Source of the DNA: Pseudorhodoferax soli
GTDB lineage: Bacteria > Pseudomonadota > Gammaproteobacteria > Burkholderiales > Burkholderiaceae_C
DNA: 64,000 bases
NCBI RefSeq assembly: GCF_003337555.1
Contig: NZ_QPJK01000003.1
Coordinates: 116,115-180,114 of the forward strand
Reading direction: 5' to 3'
The notes under the pieces are model-generated. The model was not told the DNA's origin and ran no database searches. It saw nothing but the letters and a program-made list of their open reading frames with translations. The position numbers were made by a program, and so were the translations under genes. Below are positions 16,476-25,108 of the stretch, in pieces. The first letter of the stretch is position 1. Each line of letters opens with the position of its first letter.

Positions 16476-17662
16476 AGCTGCACGCTCCACTGCACGATGG
16501 GGCGAGACGGCGCCCAGCTGCGCAGGCGCCCGAGTGGCGCGGCCTGGGCGATGTCGATGCGCAGCAGCGTGCCGCCATGGCTGGCGTGCAGCTGCAGCAG
16601 CAGGGCTTCGGTCTCCAGCGCGACGGCATTGGCCACCAGCCGCGCCACGGGGCTGGCGGCGCGCAGCGCCTCGAACAGCGCCAGGTCGAAGCCGCCGCCG
16701 GCGAAAATGGCCTGCGCCGGCGCCAGTCCCGCCAGGGCCTCGGGCGCGCGGCCGGTGACGACCTGCAGTCGCTCGGCCACGCCGAAGCGCCCGGCATTGG
16801 CCTGGATGTTGGCCGCGCGGGCCGCATGCTGCTCCACGGCGCAGGCACGTCCGCCCGCCAGGCACCACTCGATGGCGACGGAGCCCGCGCCGGCTCCCAC
16901 ATCCCACAGCAGCTCGCCGGGCCGCGGCGCCAGTGCTGCCAGCGTCAGCGCGCGCATGGGCGACTTGGTGATCTGCCCGTCGTGCGCGAACGCCGCATCG
17001 GGCAGGCCGGCGGCGCGCGGCAGGCCCGCCGCGCCTGCCGGCTCCAGCCCCACGGCCACGGGCGTTGCGATGCCGGCCAGGTCCAGGTCCAGGTCCAGGC
17101 CCTGGGCCGTGGTCCGGTGCACGCGCTCGCGCGGGCCGCCCAGGGCCTGCAGCACCCACAGCGTAGAGCTGCCGAAGCCCTGGTCGCACAGCCATTGCGC
17201 GAAGCTGCCGACGGCCTCGGCCGACGCCAGCAGGCACAGCAGCCGCGCGCCGGGATGCAGGTGCACGCGCGCCACGGCGAACGGCCTGGCATGCAGGCCC
17301 AGGCAGGCGACCCCCTCCAGCGGCCAGCCCAGCCGCGCGGCCGCCAGCGAGAAGGTCGAGGGCGCCGGGTGCGCCGTCCACTCGTCTGGCGCCAGATGCG
17401 CGGCCAGCGCGCCGCCGGCGCCGAACCAGAACGGATCGCCCGAGGCCAGCACGGCGACGCGGCGGCCGCGCAGCGCCAGCACCGGCGCGAGGTCGAAGGG
17501 CCGCGGCCAGGCCTGGCCGCGCGCGCCCGCCTGGGCCAGCGCGAGGTGGCGCGGGCCGCCGAAGACGAACGCGGCCTGCTCCAGTGCCGCGCGGCCGGCA
17601 CCGGACAATCCGGCCAACCCGTCTTCTCCGATGCCGATGATGTCCAGCCAGCGCTCAGCCAC
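16472..17662 (-). CDS. cobL: Precorrin-6Y C5,15-methyltransferase (decarboxylating), CbiE-CbiT fusion
   Basis: A 396-residue two-domain enzyme that methylates C5 and C15 and removes the acetate at C12, giving precorrin-8X. The N-terminal CbiE half has [14 protein letters not shown] and [12 protein letters not shown]. The C-terminal CbiT half has the methyltransferase motif [19 protein letters not shown] run of LDLDLDL in the linker comes from a short tandem DNA repeat. Start is the GTG at 17662, with AGGAGG seven bases upstream. Its 5' end overlaps the oppositely oriented cobK, so its promoter must lie inside cobK. Confidence 0.92.
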   Translation of the reverse strand: MAERWLDIIGIGEDGLAGLSGAGRAALEQAAFVFGGPRHLALAQAGARGQAWPRPFDLAPVLALRGRRVAVLASGDPFWFGAGGALAAHLAPDEWTAHPAPSTFSLAAARLGWPLEGVACLGLHARPFAVARVHLHPGARLLCLLASAEAVGSFAQWLCDQGFGSSTLWVLQALGGPRERVHRTTAQGLDLDLDLAGIATPVAVGLEPAGAAGLPRAAGLPDAAFAHDGQITKSPMRALTLAALAPRPGELLWDVGAGAGSVAIEWCLAGGRACAVEQHAARAANIQANAGRFGVAERLQVVTGRAPEALAGLAPAQAIFAGGGFDLALFEALRAASPVARLVANAVALETEALLLQLHASHGGTLLRIDIAQAAPLGRLRSWAPSRPIVQWSVQL

Positions 17663-18413
17663 GCCCCGCCTCCTGCTCCTGGGCGGCACCACCGAAGCCC
17701 GCCAGCTCGCCGAAGCGCTGGCCACGGCCGGCGTGGACGCCGTCTACTCCTATGCCGGCCGCACCCAGGCGCCGCTGGCCCAGCCGCTGCCCACGCGCGT
17801 GGGCGGCTTCGGCGGCGTGGCCGGCCTGCGCGCGTGGCTGCTGGCGCAGCGCATCACGCAGGTGGTGGATGCGACCCACCCCTTCGCGGCCCGCATGAGC
17901 GAGAACGCGGTGCAGGCCTGCGCCGCGCTCGGCGTGCCCCTGGTCGCGCTGGAGCGGCCGGCCTGGGTGGCGCAGTCCGGCGACGACTGGCGTGAGGTGC
18001 CGGACATGGCCGCGGCCGTGGCGGCCCTGCCGGCCGCGCCCAGCTGCGTGTTCCTGGCCATCGGCCGGCAGGCCCTGGACGCCTTCGCCCAGGCCCCGCA
18101 ACACCACTACCTGCTGCGGCTGGTGGACGCACCGCTGCAGCCGCTGTCCCTGCCGCAGGCCACGCTGGTGCTCGACCGCGGCCCGTTCACGGCCGAGGGC
18201 GACCGGCAACTGATGCTGGCGCACGGCAGCACGCATGTGGTGGCCAAGAACGCGGGCGGCAGCGGCGCCCGCGCCAAGCTCGACGCCGCCCGCAGCCTGG
18301 GCTTGCCGGTCATCATGGTTCAGCGGCCGCGGCTGGCGCCGCGGACCAGCCTCGGCTCGGTGGCCGAGGTGATGGCCTGGCTGGCGGCTCACAAGGCCGC
18401 CCTCGGCGTGTAG
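17640..18413 (+). CDS. cobK: Precorrin-6A reductase
   Basis: A 257-residue NADPH-dependent reductase of precorrin-6A. The N-terminal nucleotide loop is LLLGGTTEARQLAEAL; further segments include VVDATHPFAARMSENAVQAC and LVLDRGPFTAEGDRQLM. It is the only cob gene here on the plus strand. Its head overlaps the start of cobL by 23 bases and its tail overlaps the end of cobJ by 25 bases, so it has no intergenic space of its own. Alternative in-frame ATGs at 17631 and 17637 exist, and no ribosome site distinguishes them. Confidence 0.9.
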   Translation: MSSQRSATPRLLLLGGTTEARQLAEALATAGVDAVYSYAGRTQAPLAQPLPTRVGGFGGVAGLRAWLLAQRITQVVDATHPFAARMSENAVQACAALGVPLVALERPAWVAQSGDDWREVPDMAAAVAALPAAPSCVFLAIGRQALDAFAQAPQHHYLLRLVDAPLQPLSLPQATLVLDRGPFTAEGDRQLMLAHGSTHVVAKNAGGSGARAKLDAARSLGLPVIMVQRPRLAPRTSLGSVAEVMAWLAAHKAALGV

Positions 18414-19126
18414 ACGAAGCGGCCGACGCGCCGGGTCGCGGCATTGCCCACCAGCACCACGGTGCGCATGTCGGCCATCTCGGGCCTGGCCTCGGCCAGC
18501 GTCACGGTGCGCAGCCGCTCCTCGGGCGTGCCGACGGCGCGCGCGAAGACGAGCAGGCGTTGGGGTTCGCAGGCCTCGCGCAGCAGGGCGAGGATGCGCG
18601 CGAAGCCATCGGGCCGGCTGGCCGAGCGCGGGTTGTAGAAGGCCATGGCGAAGTCGGCACCGGCGGCGGCGCGCACGCGCGCCTCGATGGTGGCGGCCGG
18701 CTTGAGGTTGTCGCTCAGGTTGATCGCGCAGAAGTCGTGCCCCAGCGGCGCGCCGGCCCGGGCGGCCGCCGCCAGCATGGCGGTGATGCCGGGCAGCACG
18801 CGGATGTCCAGCTGTTGCCACGCGGGCGCCGCCTCCAGCGCCTCGAACACCGCGGACGCCATCGCGAAGACGCCGGGGTCGCCCGACGACACCACCACCA
18901 CGCGCCGCCCGGCCGCGGCCATGGCCAGCGCGGCCTGGGCGCGCGCGATCTCCTGGCGGTTGTCCGACGGGTGCAGGCGCAGCCCTTCGCGCGGCGCGAC
19001 GCGCGCCACATAGGGGATGTAGCCGACCACGTCGGTGGCCTGGTCCAGCGCCTGGGCGACCTCGGGCGTGCGCATGGCCTCGTCGCCCGGCCCCAGGCCC
19101 GCGATGCACAGCCAGCCCGGGCTCAC
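18389..19126 (-). CDS. cobJ: Precorrin-3B C17-methyltransferase
   Basis: A 245-residue tetrapyrrole methyltransferase catalysing ring contraction and C17 methylation to precorrin-4. Segments include IAGLGPGDEAMRTPEV, VVSSGDPGVFAMASAVFEAL and DFCAINLSDNLKPAATIE, ending in DMRTVVLVGNAATRRVG. Start is a GTG that overlaps the cobI stop as GTGA. The 3' end converges with cobK. Confidence 0.92.
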   Translation of the reverse strand: MSPGWLCIAGLGPGDEAMRTPEVAQALDQATDVVGYIPYVARVAPREGLRLHPSDNRQEIARAQAALAMAAAGRRVVVVSSGDPGVFAMASAVFEALEAAPAWQQLDIRVLPGITAMLAAAARAGAPLGHDFCAINLSDNLKPAATIEARVRAAAGADFAMAFYNPRSASRPDGFARILALLREACEPQRLLVFARAVGTPEERLRTVTLAEARPEMADMRTVVLVGNAATRRVGRFVYTPRAAL

Positions 19127-19854
19127 TCCAGCACCTCGGGGCGGCGCCCCTGGCCATGCACCAGCACGATGGCGAAGTAGGGGCAGTCCGCGCCGTCCAC
19201 CTCGGCCAGCGGCACGATGCGTTCGCCGGGCATGGTGCCGCGCTCCACCAGCCAGGCGGCGTCGAGCCGGCCGGCGGCCTGCAGCGCACGCCGCACGCGC
19301 GGCAGGTTGCGGCCGGTCTTCATGACCACGAGCGCATCGGCCGAGCGCATGTGGCGCTCCAGTTCCGCATCGGGCAGCGTGCCCATCAGCACGACGAGCA
19401 CGTCGTCGCCCCAGGTGATGGGCAGCTGGGTGGCAGACCAGCAGCCCACCATGCCCGGCATGCCCGGGATCACCTCCACCTGGGCGCGGCCCTGCAGCCG
19501 CGTGTGCAGGTGCATGAAGGAGCCGAAGAAGAAGGGGTCGCCCTCGCACAGCACCACCACATCCTGCTGCTGTGCCAGCGCCGCCAGGCGCGCGGCCCAG
19601 TCGTCGTAGAAGGCGGCGAGGCAGGCCTTGTATTCGGCGCTGCCGAAGTGCAGCTCGGTCGTGACCGGGTACTCCATCGCGTACTCCTGCACCTCGGGCG
19701 CGAGCATGCCGTCGACGATGCGCCGGGCCTGGCCGGGCCGGCCGCGCTTGCGGAAGTAGGCGACATGGCGGGCCGTGCGGATGGCGCGGTCGGCGCGCAC
19801 GCTCATGAGTTCGGGGTCGCCAGGGCCCAGCCCGGCGCAGAGGATGCGGCCCAT
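19123..19854 (-). CDS. cobI: Precorrin-2 C20-methyltransferase
   Basis: A 243-residue methyltransferase converting precorrin-2 to precorrin-3A. The N-terminus is ILCAGLGPGDPELMSVRADR. The active-site loop is LCEGDPFFFGSFMHLHTRL, followed by VIPGMPGMVGCWSATQLPI. The ATG shares its A with the cobH stop (TGATG), so the genes are tightly coupled. Confidence 0.92.
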   Translation of the reverse strand: MGRILCAGLGPGDPELMSVRADRAIRTARHVAYFRKRGRPGQARRIVDGMLAPEVQEYAMEYPVTTELHFGSAEYKACLAAFYDDWAARLAALAQQQDVVVLCEGDPFFFGSFMHLHTRLQGRAQVEVIPGMPGMVGCWSATQLPITWGDDVLVVLMGTLPDAELERHMRSADALVVMKTGRNLPRVRRALQAAGRLDAAWLVERGTMPGERIVPLAEVDGADCPYFAIVLVHGQGRRPEVLE

Positions 19855-20498
19855 CAGATTTCCTGGCGGCTGGCCAATGCGTTGACGGCGGCCACCGTGA
19901 TGGCCGAGCCGCCCAGCCGCCCGTCCACGACGATGGCCGGCGCGGGCAGCGCCTCGATCAGGGCGGCCTTGGATTCGGCCGCGCCGACGAAGCCCACCGG
20001 GCAGCCGACGATGGCCGCGGGCCGCGGACACAGCGGGTCCTGCAGCAGGTTGAGCAGGTGGAACAGGGCGGTCGGCGCGTTGCCGATGGCCACCACGGCA
20101 CCGGCCAGCAGCGGGCGCCACAGTTCCACGGCGGCGGCGCTGCGCGTCGTCCCGAGGCGGGCCGCGAGGGCGGGCACCTCCGGTTCGTGCAGCGTGCAGA
20201 CGACGCGGTTGTCGGCCGGCAGCCGCGCGCGCGTGATGCCTTCGCTGACCATGCGCGCATCGCACAGGATGGGCGCGCCGGCCTCGAGCGCGGCGCGCGC
20301 GGCCTCGGCCGCGCCGGCGGAAAAGCGGATGTGCGGCGCCAGCTCGACCATGCCGGCGGCATGGACCATGCGCACGGCCACCATCTCCTCGGCGGGAGAG
20401 AAGCGAGCGAGCGCGGCTTCGGCGCGGATGATGGCGAACGAGGCGCGGTAGATCGCCGCGCCGTCGGTCTCATAGCGGTGGGGTGTCGGTGGCGTCAT
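19854..20498 (-). CDS. cobH: Precorrin-8X methylmutase
   Basis: A 214-residue mutase that moves the C11 methyl to C12, forming hydrogenobyrinate. The catalytic histidine is in VRMVHAAGMVELAPHIRFS (about residue 45). The C-terminal part has AAIVGCPVGFVGAAESKAAL and VDGRLGGSAITVAAVNALA. The start lies inside the 3' end of cobG (29-base overlap). Confidence 0.93.
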   Translation of the reverse strand: MTPPTPHRYETDGAAIYRASFAIIRAEAALARFSPAEEMVAVRMVHAAGMVELAPHIRFSAGAAEAARAALEAGAPILCDARMVSEGITRARLPADNRVVCTLHEPEVPALAARLGTTRSAAAVELWRPLLAGAVVAIGNAPTALFHLLNLLQDPLCPRPAAIVGCPVGFVGAAESKAALIEALPAPAIVVDGRLGGSAITVAAVNALASRQEI

Positions 20499-21693
20499 GG
20501 GCCGGGGCGTCTTGTGTTGTTGTGGTGGTGTTCCATGCGCAGGCCAGATGGGAGGCGAGTTCGTCGGCGCGCAGCGCGTGCCGGTCGGGCCGCGACGAGG
20601 CCTTGCCGTGGCGGACCAGGTCGTAGCCGGCCGGCGTGGCGACCAGCGTGACCGTGGGCTCGGCATGCGCGCAGCCCTTGCTGCAGCCGGAGACATGCAG
20701 CAGCCCGTGCGCCGGCACGAGGCCGGCCAGCGCGCGGGCCAGCGGGCGCGTGGCGCCCACCGCCTGGCGGCAGCCCTCGGCACCGCTGCAGGCGACGACG
20801 CGCAGCAGGGGGTCGGCCGGGTCGGTCAGCAGCCCGGGCAGCCCGGGCAGTGCCGGTGCGCTGCGCACGCCTTCGACCAGCAGCATGCGCCAGGGCGTGA
20901 GGCGCAGCGCGCCCAGCTCGGCAAGGCGCGCGAAGGTGTCGGCCTGCAGCTGGCCGAACGCGGCGGCCACGAGCCAGCCGCCGGGCACCGGGCCGGGCTG
21001 CGGCCTGGGGCCCGTGCGCTGCGGCAGCGGGGCGGGTTGGAAGCGGGGCGGTGGCGCGGCAGCGTCGCCGCGGGCGAACCAGTGCGCCAGTTCCATGGCG
21101 ATGGCCACCGCGTCCTGCGGCGTGGCGCGGGCCGCCAGCGGCACGCGGTCGGCGCGCACGACCAGGCCCTGGCTGTCGCGCTCGATGCGGACATGGGCGG
21201 GGGTGGCGCGCAGCACGGGGGCGGCGCCGCAGTCCACAGCGAAGCCGAACTTGGCCGGCAAGGCGGGCGCACCGGGCGCGGCCAGGGCCCGGGCGAGTTC
21301 GCTGGCCAGGGCGCAGGCGAGCGCCAGCGTGGCGTCGCCCGGCTCGCCGAACGGTGTGACGACGATGTTGCGGCGCTGTTCCGCTGCGGCATCGGCATCG
21401 ACCAGGCCCAGGGCCTTCAGCCCGGCGAGCAGCTGCGGATGGCTGCCCTGCGCCACGCCGCGCAGCTGCAGGTTGGCGCGCCGGGTCAGCTCCAGCGTGC
21501 CCTGGCCATGCGCTGCGGCGAGCCGCGCGATGCCGGCGGCCTGCGCGCGCGTGAGCCGCCCCGCGTGCGGCCGCACGCGCACGATCCAGCCGTCGCCCGA
21601 GGCCATGGGCCGCAGGGCACCAGGGCACCAGCCATGGACGGTGGGGAGGGGGGCCGCAGGCAGCGGTGCCGGCGTGGCCGAAGGCGCGCGCAT
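20470..21693 (-). CDS. cobG: Precorrin-3B synthase, oxygen-dependent
   Basis: A 407-residue enzyme of the sulfite/nitrite reductase fold that hydroxylates precorrin-3A with O2. This marks the pathway as aerobic. Two half-domains are visible; the 4Fe-4S cysteines are in CSGAEGCRQAV and HVSGCSKGCAHAEP (about residues 285-335). RRANLQLRGV is the family's substrate segment. It is the first gene after the cobalamin riboswitch and so the most directly controlled. ATG at 21693. Confidence 0.92.
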   Translation of the reverse strand: MRAPSATPAPLPAAPLPTVHGWCPGALRPMASGDGWIVRVRPHAGRLTRAQAAGIARLAAAHGQGTLELTRRANLQLRGVAQGSHPQLLAGLKALGLVDADAAAEQRRNIVVTPFGEPGDATLALACALASELARALAAPGAPALPAKFGFAVDCGAAPVLRATPAHVRIERDSQGLVVRADRVPLAARATPQDAVAIAMELAHWFARGDAAAPPPRFQPAPLPQRTGPRPQPGPVPGGWLVAAAFGQLQADTFARLAELGALRLTPWRMLLVEGVRSAPALPGLPGLLTDPADPLLRVVACSGAEGCRQAVGATRPLARALAGLVPAHGLLHVSGCSKGCAHAEPTVTLVATPAGYDLVRHGKASSRPDRHALRADELASHLACAWNTTTTTQDAPAHDATDTPPL

Positions 21694-21814
21694 CTGTCCT
21701 CTTGAACGGTACGGGCCGGGGCCCGGGGCTGCCGTGCGTGGCAAGAGGGAATGCGGTCGGATGGCTATGGGTCGTGCGCAGCCATGGGACCCGCATCGCC
21801 CACCGCAACGCCAG

Positions 21815-22010
21815 CTCGGAACAACAGGCCGGTCTCCGGGCTCGCGAGTTCCGGGCGCCTGTCGCGACACCCGACGCTTGCGGCAACCTTCCCAGGTGCA
21901 CCGACCCAGTGGTTGTGTTTGCCGCTTGCTTCTCGCACACCGTTGCGGGGGCAGCGCCGGCATCGTGCGGCCCCGAAGGCGCGCACACCGGCTTCCCGTT
22001 TAACCCGGCG
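21815..22010 (-). ncRNA. Cobalamin riboswitch
   Basis: The minus strand shows the class signature in order: TTAAACGGGAAGCCGGTG near 22003-21986, the invariant core GCTGCCCCCGCAAC at 21955-21942, CACTGGG and GGGAAGGTTGCC in the middle, and the B12 box CCCGGAGACCGGCCTG near 21842-21826. It lies about 120 bases upstream of cobG, the first gene of the cobalamin operon. When adenosylcobalamin is plentiful it should lower expression of cobG-H-I-J. No T-run terminator is seen after it, so control may be at ribosome access or by factor-dependent termination. The rest of the 21694-22063 gap holds nothing else recognisable. Confidence 0.92.
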
Positions 22011-22063
22011 CGCTTGTGTCGCCGGGCACCTGTTGCAGCGGCGGATGGTAGCAGCCCGGGGGC

Positions 22064-22306
22064 TCAGCCTTCTGCTTCGATGTCGTTCTTCTTGAGGCCG
22101 CGGATGTTCATGGCCGCCAGGCCCACCTGCAGCGCGACCAGGGCCCAGCCGCTGGTGTACACGCCCCAGACCACCCACAGCACGTTGCTGAGCAGGAAGA
22201 CCCAGAAGCCGTAGGCGCGCCGCTGTTCCGAGGCCGATGCGACGAGCCAGGCGGCGGCGAGCGAGGCGGCCATGGCGGGCCATTGGAGGAGGTCGATGAG
22301 GTCCAT
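22064..22306 (-). CDS. Small membrane protein of unknown function
   Basis: An 80-residue protein with three hydrophobic segments (PAMAASLAAAWLVAS, FWVFLLSNVLWVVWGVYTS and WALVALQVGLAAMNI) and a charged tail (RGLKKNDIEAEG). The layout resembles half-size transporters of the SemiSWEET/PnuC kind, but no diagnostic motif is clear. The ATG at 22306 is preferred over an upstream TTG at 22327. It lies just upstream of the riboswitch on the same strand. The 228 bases upstream hold nothing recognisable. Confidence 0.6.
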   Translation of the reverse strand: MDLIDLLQWPAMAASLAAAWLVASASEQRRAYGFWVFLLSNVLWVVWGVYTSGWALVALQVGLAAMNIRGLKKNDIEAEG

Positions 22307-22534
22307 GGTGGGTGGCGCTGCGGGCAAAAAGTGAAGCCGCCACCCTAGCGCCGGCGCAGGGCTCTCGCCTGTCGAGCAGATGCCAGCCTGCAGGTAGGAC
22401 GCTGGCCGACCCTGCGGCTGGTGCCGGCGCCGCGCCTTGGTGAACGCGCGCAGGCGCAGTCCGCACGCCGCGGCAGTGCGTGCGGCTTCAGCCCGGCGCC
22501 ACCGGGTGCCCGGGCTGGCCGGTGCCCGCGGTCG

Positions 22535-23332
22535 TCATGGCCGGCCTCCCAGGGTCTGGGAGAGGGTGCGCGCCTCTTCCAGCAAGGCCTTGGCCAGCGC
22601 CTGGGTGGTGCCCTTCGTCAACTGGTCGGTCACCCCCACGGCGACCAGCGCGTGCGTCATGCGGGCCTGTGCCGTCGTGACGGGCGCCGCGATGACCGTG
22701 ATGCCGCTCATGTAGTGGCCGTGGTCGATGCCGAAGCCCTGGCGGCCCGCCGCCTGGACCTCTTTCTGCCACTGCGCGAAATCGGGCGGGTTGTCCCAGC
22801 GCAGCTGCCTGAACTGCTTCAGCAGCTCGGCAGGGGACAGCGCCGCATGCGCCGCCACGAGCCGGCCGGTCGCGCTGGTCAGCGCGGGAAAGCGGCTGCC
22901 CACCTCGACGTAGAAGCTGAACGGCGAGCGCGAGCGCGCCAGCGCGAGGACCACGAGGTCTTCGATGCCGGCCACCTTCACGCCGATCGTCGTGACGTTC
23001 CAGTCCTCGGCGATCTTGTCCAGCACCGGCTGGGCCAGCGTGTGGAAGGGGTTGTTCTCGGCCACGCTGCGTGCCAGGGAGAGCACGCCGACGCCGAGCG
23101 TGTAGCGCTTGGTCGATGCATCCACCTGGACCATCTGCTCCTCGACCAGCGCGCGCAGGATGTGCAGGCAGGTGCTGGTGACCATCTCCAGCTCCTGCGA
23201 GATGGTCTTGAGCGTGGAGGGTTCGGTCTGCCGGGCCAGGAACCGCAGGATGGCCAGGGCGCGGGAGACGGCCGGAACCGGCCGCACGCGGGCGGTGGCT
23301 GGGCGCTTGGAAATGGGGGATGTCGGGGCCAT
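22535..23332 (-). CDS. IclR family transcriptional regulator
   Basis: A 265-residue regulator. The N-terminal winged helix-turn-helix has VSRALAILRFLARQTEPSTLKTISQELEMVTSTCLHILRALVEEQMV (about residues 20-70). The C-terminal effector domain has GSRFPALTSATGRLVAAH and the late segment ITVIAAPV. It lies divergent from the CoA-ligase operon and probably controls it in response to an acid or its CoA ester. The start could also be the ATG at 23407, which adds 25 residues. The 23332 start fits family length. Neither has a clear ribosome site. Confidence 0.87.
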   Translation of the reverse strand: MAPTSPISKRPATARVRPVPAVSRALAILRFLARQTEPSTLKTISQELEMVTSTCLHILRALVEEQMVQVDASTKRYTLGVGVLSLARSVAENNPFHTLAQPVLDKIAEDWNVTTIGVKVAGIEDLVVLALARSRSPFSFYVEVGSRFPALTSATGRLVAAHAALSPAELLKQFRQLRWDNPPDFAQWQKEVQAAGRQGFGIDHGHYMSGITVIAAPVTTAQARMTHALVAVGVTDQLTKGTTQALAKALLEEARTLSQTLGGRP

Positions 23333-23414
23333 GGGGGCGTGTGGAAAGCGTCCCGAGGATACGTCCCTTTGCCGCGCGAGCAGGCCGTCGAAAGGCGTTG
23401 GTGTCATGCTGGCA

Positions 23415-23432
23415 AATTGTCTATAGACAATT
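23415..23432. promoter_or_regulatory. 18-bp perfect palindrome, probable IclR operator
   Basis: aattgtctatagacaatt reads the same on both strands. It overlaps the -10 hexamer (TCTATA, 23427-23422 minus) of a plausible promoter for the regulator gene. A further ttgacaattg lies at 23444-23453. The AT-rich composition stands out in this GC-rich DNA. The position suggests autorepression and control of the divergent operon. Confidence 0.65.
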
Positions 23433-23450
23433 GATAGTTGTATTTGACAA
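23422..23450 (-). promoter_or_regulatory. Sigma-70-type promoter of the iclR-type gene
   Basis: Minus strand TTGTCA (23450-23445), a 17-base spacer, and TCTATA (23427-23422). Transcription would begin near 23415. The palindromic operator covers the -10 element. Confidence 0.5.
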
Positions 23451-23500
23451 TTGTAGGGCCCAGGCAAAAAAATGTCTCCATCGACAACGGAGACATGGAC

Positions 23501-25084
23501 ATGACGCAGTTGACGCAATTCAGTTCGTACGCAGATGCACAGGCGCACTGCAGTGCGGCTGCCCTGTGGGACTTGTTCGACGGCGACCGCGAACGCCTCA
23601 ACATCGCCCACGAATGCATCGACCGGCATGTGGGCAGCGGCCGCGATGCGGTGGTGCTGGTGCGCGCCGAGGGCCAGGACGAAGTCCTCGGCTTCGCGGC
23701 GATCGCCGAGGCGTCCTCGCGCTTCGCCCACCATCTGGTGGCACGTGGCGTGCGGCCCGGCGACCGCGTCGCCGTGATGCTGGAGCCCTCGCTGGCCTTC
23801 TACGCCGCGATCTTCGGCGCGATCAAGATGGGCGCGATCGCCGTGCCGCTGTTCACGCTGTTCGGCCCCGATGGCGTGCGCCTGCGGGTGGCCGACTGCC
23901 GGCCGCGCATCGTCGTCACCAACCCCGAGAAGTCGGCCGCCGTGCCGGCGCAGGACGGGCTCGAGGTGCTGATCGCCGATGCGGCCTTCCTGGCGGACCT
24001 GCGCGGCTACCCCGCGTCGTACGCGGTGAACACGCGGGCCGACGACCTGGCGATCTTCCAGTACACATCGGGCACGACCCGCGAGCTGCCGGACGCCGTG
24101 AAGCACACGCACCGCGCGCTGGTGACGCTGATGCTCGCAGCGCTGTACGGCACCGGCGTGCGCCCGGGCGACCGCTTCATGTGCCCCTCGTCACCGGCCT
24201 GGGGGCACGGGCTGTGGCACGGCACGCTGGCGCCCCTGGCCATGGGCGCCACCGTGGGCGCCTACGCCGGCAGGTTCAGCGGCGAGCGGCTGCTCGAGGC
24301 CCTGTCCACGCACCGGTTCAACAACCTGTCGGCGGCGGCCACGCACTACCGCATGATGCGCAACTCCGGCGCCGCCGGGCGCCATGCCTACGTCCTCGAC
24401 AAGCTGTCCTTCACCGGCGAGCCGATCGACAGCGAGACCGCCGCCTTCGCCGAGGCCACGTTCGGCCACGCCGCCTGCAGCATGTACGGCACGACGGAGA
24501 TCGGCGTCTGCCTGGTGAGCTACCCGGGCGCCGAGGACTTCCCGGTCAAGCCGGGCGCGTTGGGCAAGCCCGTGCCGGGGCTGCGCGTGGAGGTCCAGGA
24601 TGCCGCGGGCAGGCCTTGCGCGCCGGGCGTGACGGGCGAGCTCAAGCTGTGGCGCAAGGGCGAGTGGGTCGCCACCAAGGACCTCGGCCGCGTGGACGAG
24701 GACGGCTACTTCTGGCACGGCGGCCGCGCCGACGACGTGATCATCTCGGCGGGCTGGACCATCGGTGCCGTCGAGGTCGAGGACGCCATCCTCAAGCACC
24801 CGGATGTGCAGGAGGCCGCGGCCATCGGCGTGCCCGATGCCTTGCGCGGCCTCGTCGTCAAGGCCTTCGTCGTGTCGAACCGGCCCGCCAGCGCCGCCTT
24901 CGCCCAGGAGATCCAGGACGGCGTGCGCGCCCGCCTGAGCCAGCACGAATACCCCCGCCAGGTCGCCTTCGTCGCAGAGCTGCCGAAGACGCCGGCCGGA
25001 AAGATCCACCGCAAGAAGCTGCGCGAGCAGGAAGCGGCCCTCGCCGAGCTGGCCGACCAGGCCTCGCTCGCCCCCCAACCCTGA
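23501..25084 (+). CDS. AMP-dependent acyl-CoA ligase
   Basis: A 527-residue ANL-superfamily ligase that activates a carboxylic acid to its CoA thioester through an acyl-adenylate. The ATP loop is QYTSGTTRELPDAVKHTHRA (about residues 186-205), followed by MYGTTEIGVCLVSYPG, the hinge region DLGRVDEDGYFWHGGRADDVI, and the catalytic lysine in KTPAGKIHRKKLRE near the C-terminus. Sequence style is that of aryl or cyclic acid ligases, but the substrate is not evident. The ATG at 23501 has GGAG eight bases upstream. An in-frame ATG at 23495 is too close to it. A 7-bp hairpin (tgtctcc/ggagaca, 23474-23496) includes that ribosome site. Confidence 0.85.
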   Translation: MTQLTQFSSYADAQAHCSAAALWDLFDGDRERLNIAHECIDRHVGSGRDAVVLVRAEGQDEVLGFAAIAEASSRFAHHLVARGVRPGDRVAVMLEPSLAFYAAIFGAIKMGAIAVPLFTLFGPDGVRLRVADCRPRIVVTNPEKSAAVPAQDGLEVLIADAAFLADLRGYPASYAVNTRADDLAIFQYTSGTTRELPDAVKHTHRALVTLMLAALYGTGVRPGDRFMCPSSPAWGHGLWHGTLAPLAMGATVGAYAGRFSGERLLEALSTHRFNNLSAAATHYRMMRNSGAAGRHAYVLDKLSFTGEPIDSETAAFAEATFGHAACSMYGTTEIGVCLVSYPGAEDFPVKPGALGKPVPGLRVEVQDAAGRPCAPGVTGELKLWRKGEWVATKDLGRVDEDGYFWHGGRADDVIISAGWTIGAVEVEDAILKHPDVQEAAAIGVPDALRGLVVKAFVVSNRPASAAFAQEIQDGVRARLSQHEYPRQVAFVAELPKTPAGKIHRKKLREQEAALAELADQASLAPQP

Positions 25085-25108
25085 ACCGTTCCACCACAAG
25101 GAGACAGC

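Noticed and set aside
17084-17102. Short tandem repeat (ccaggt units) in cobL
   Set aside because: It encodes an in-frame LDLDLDL linker and needs no other explanation.
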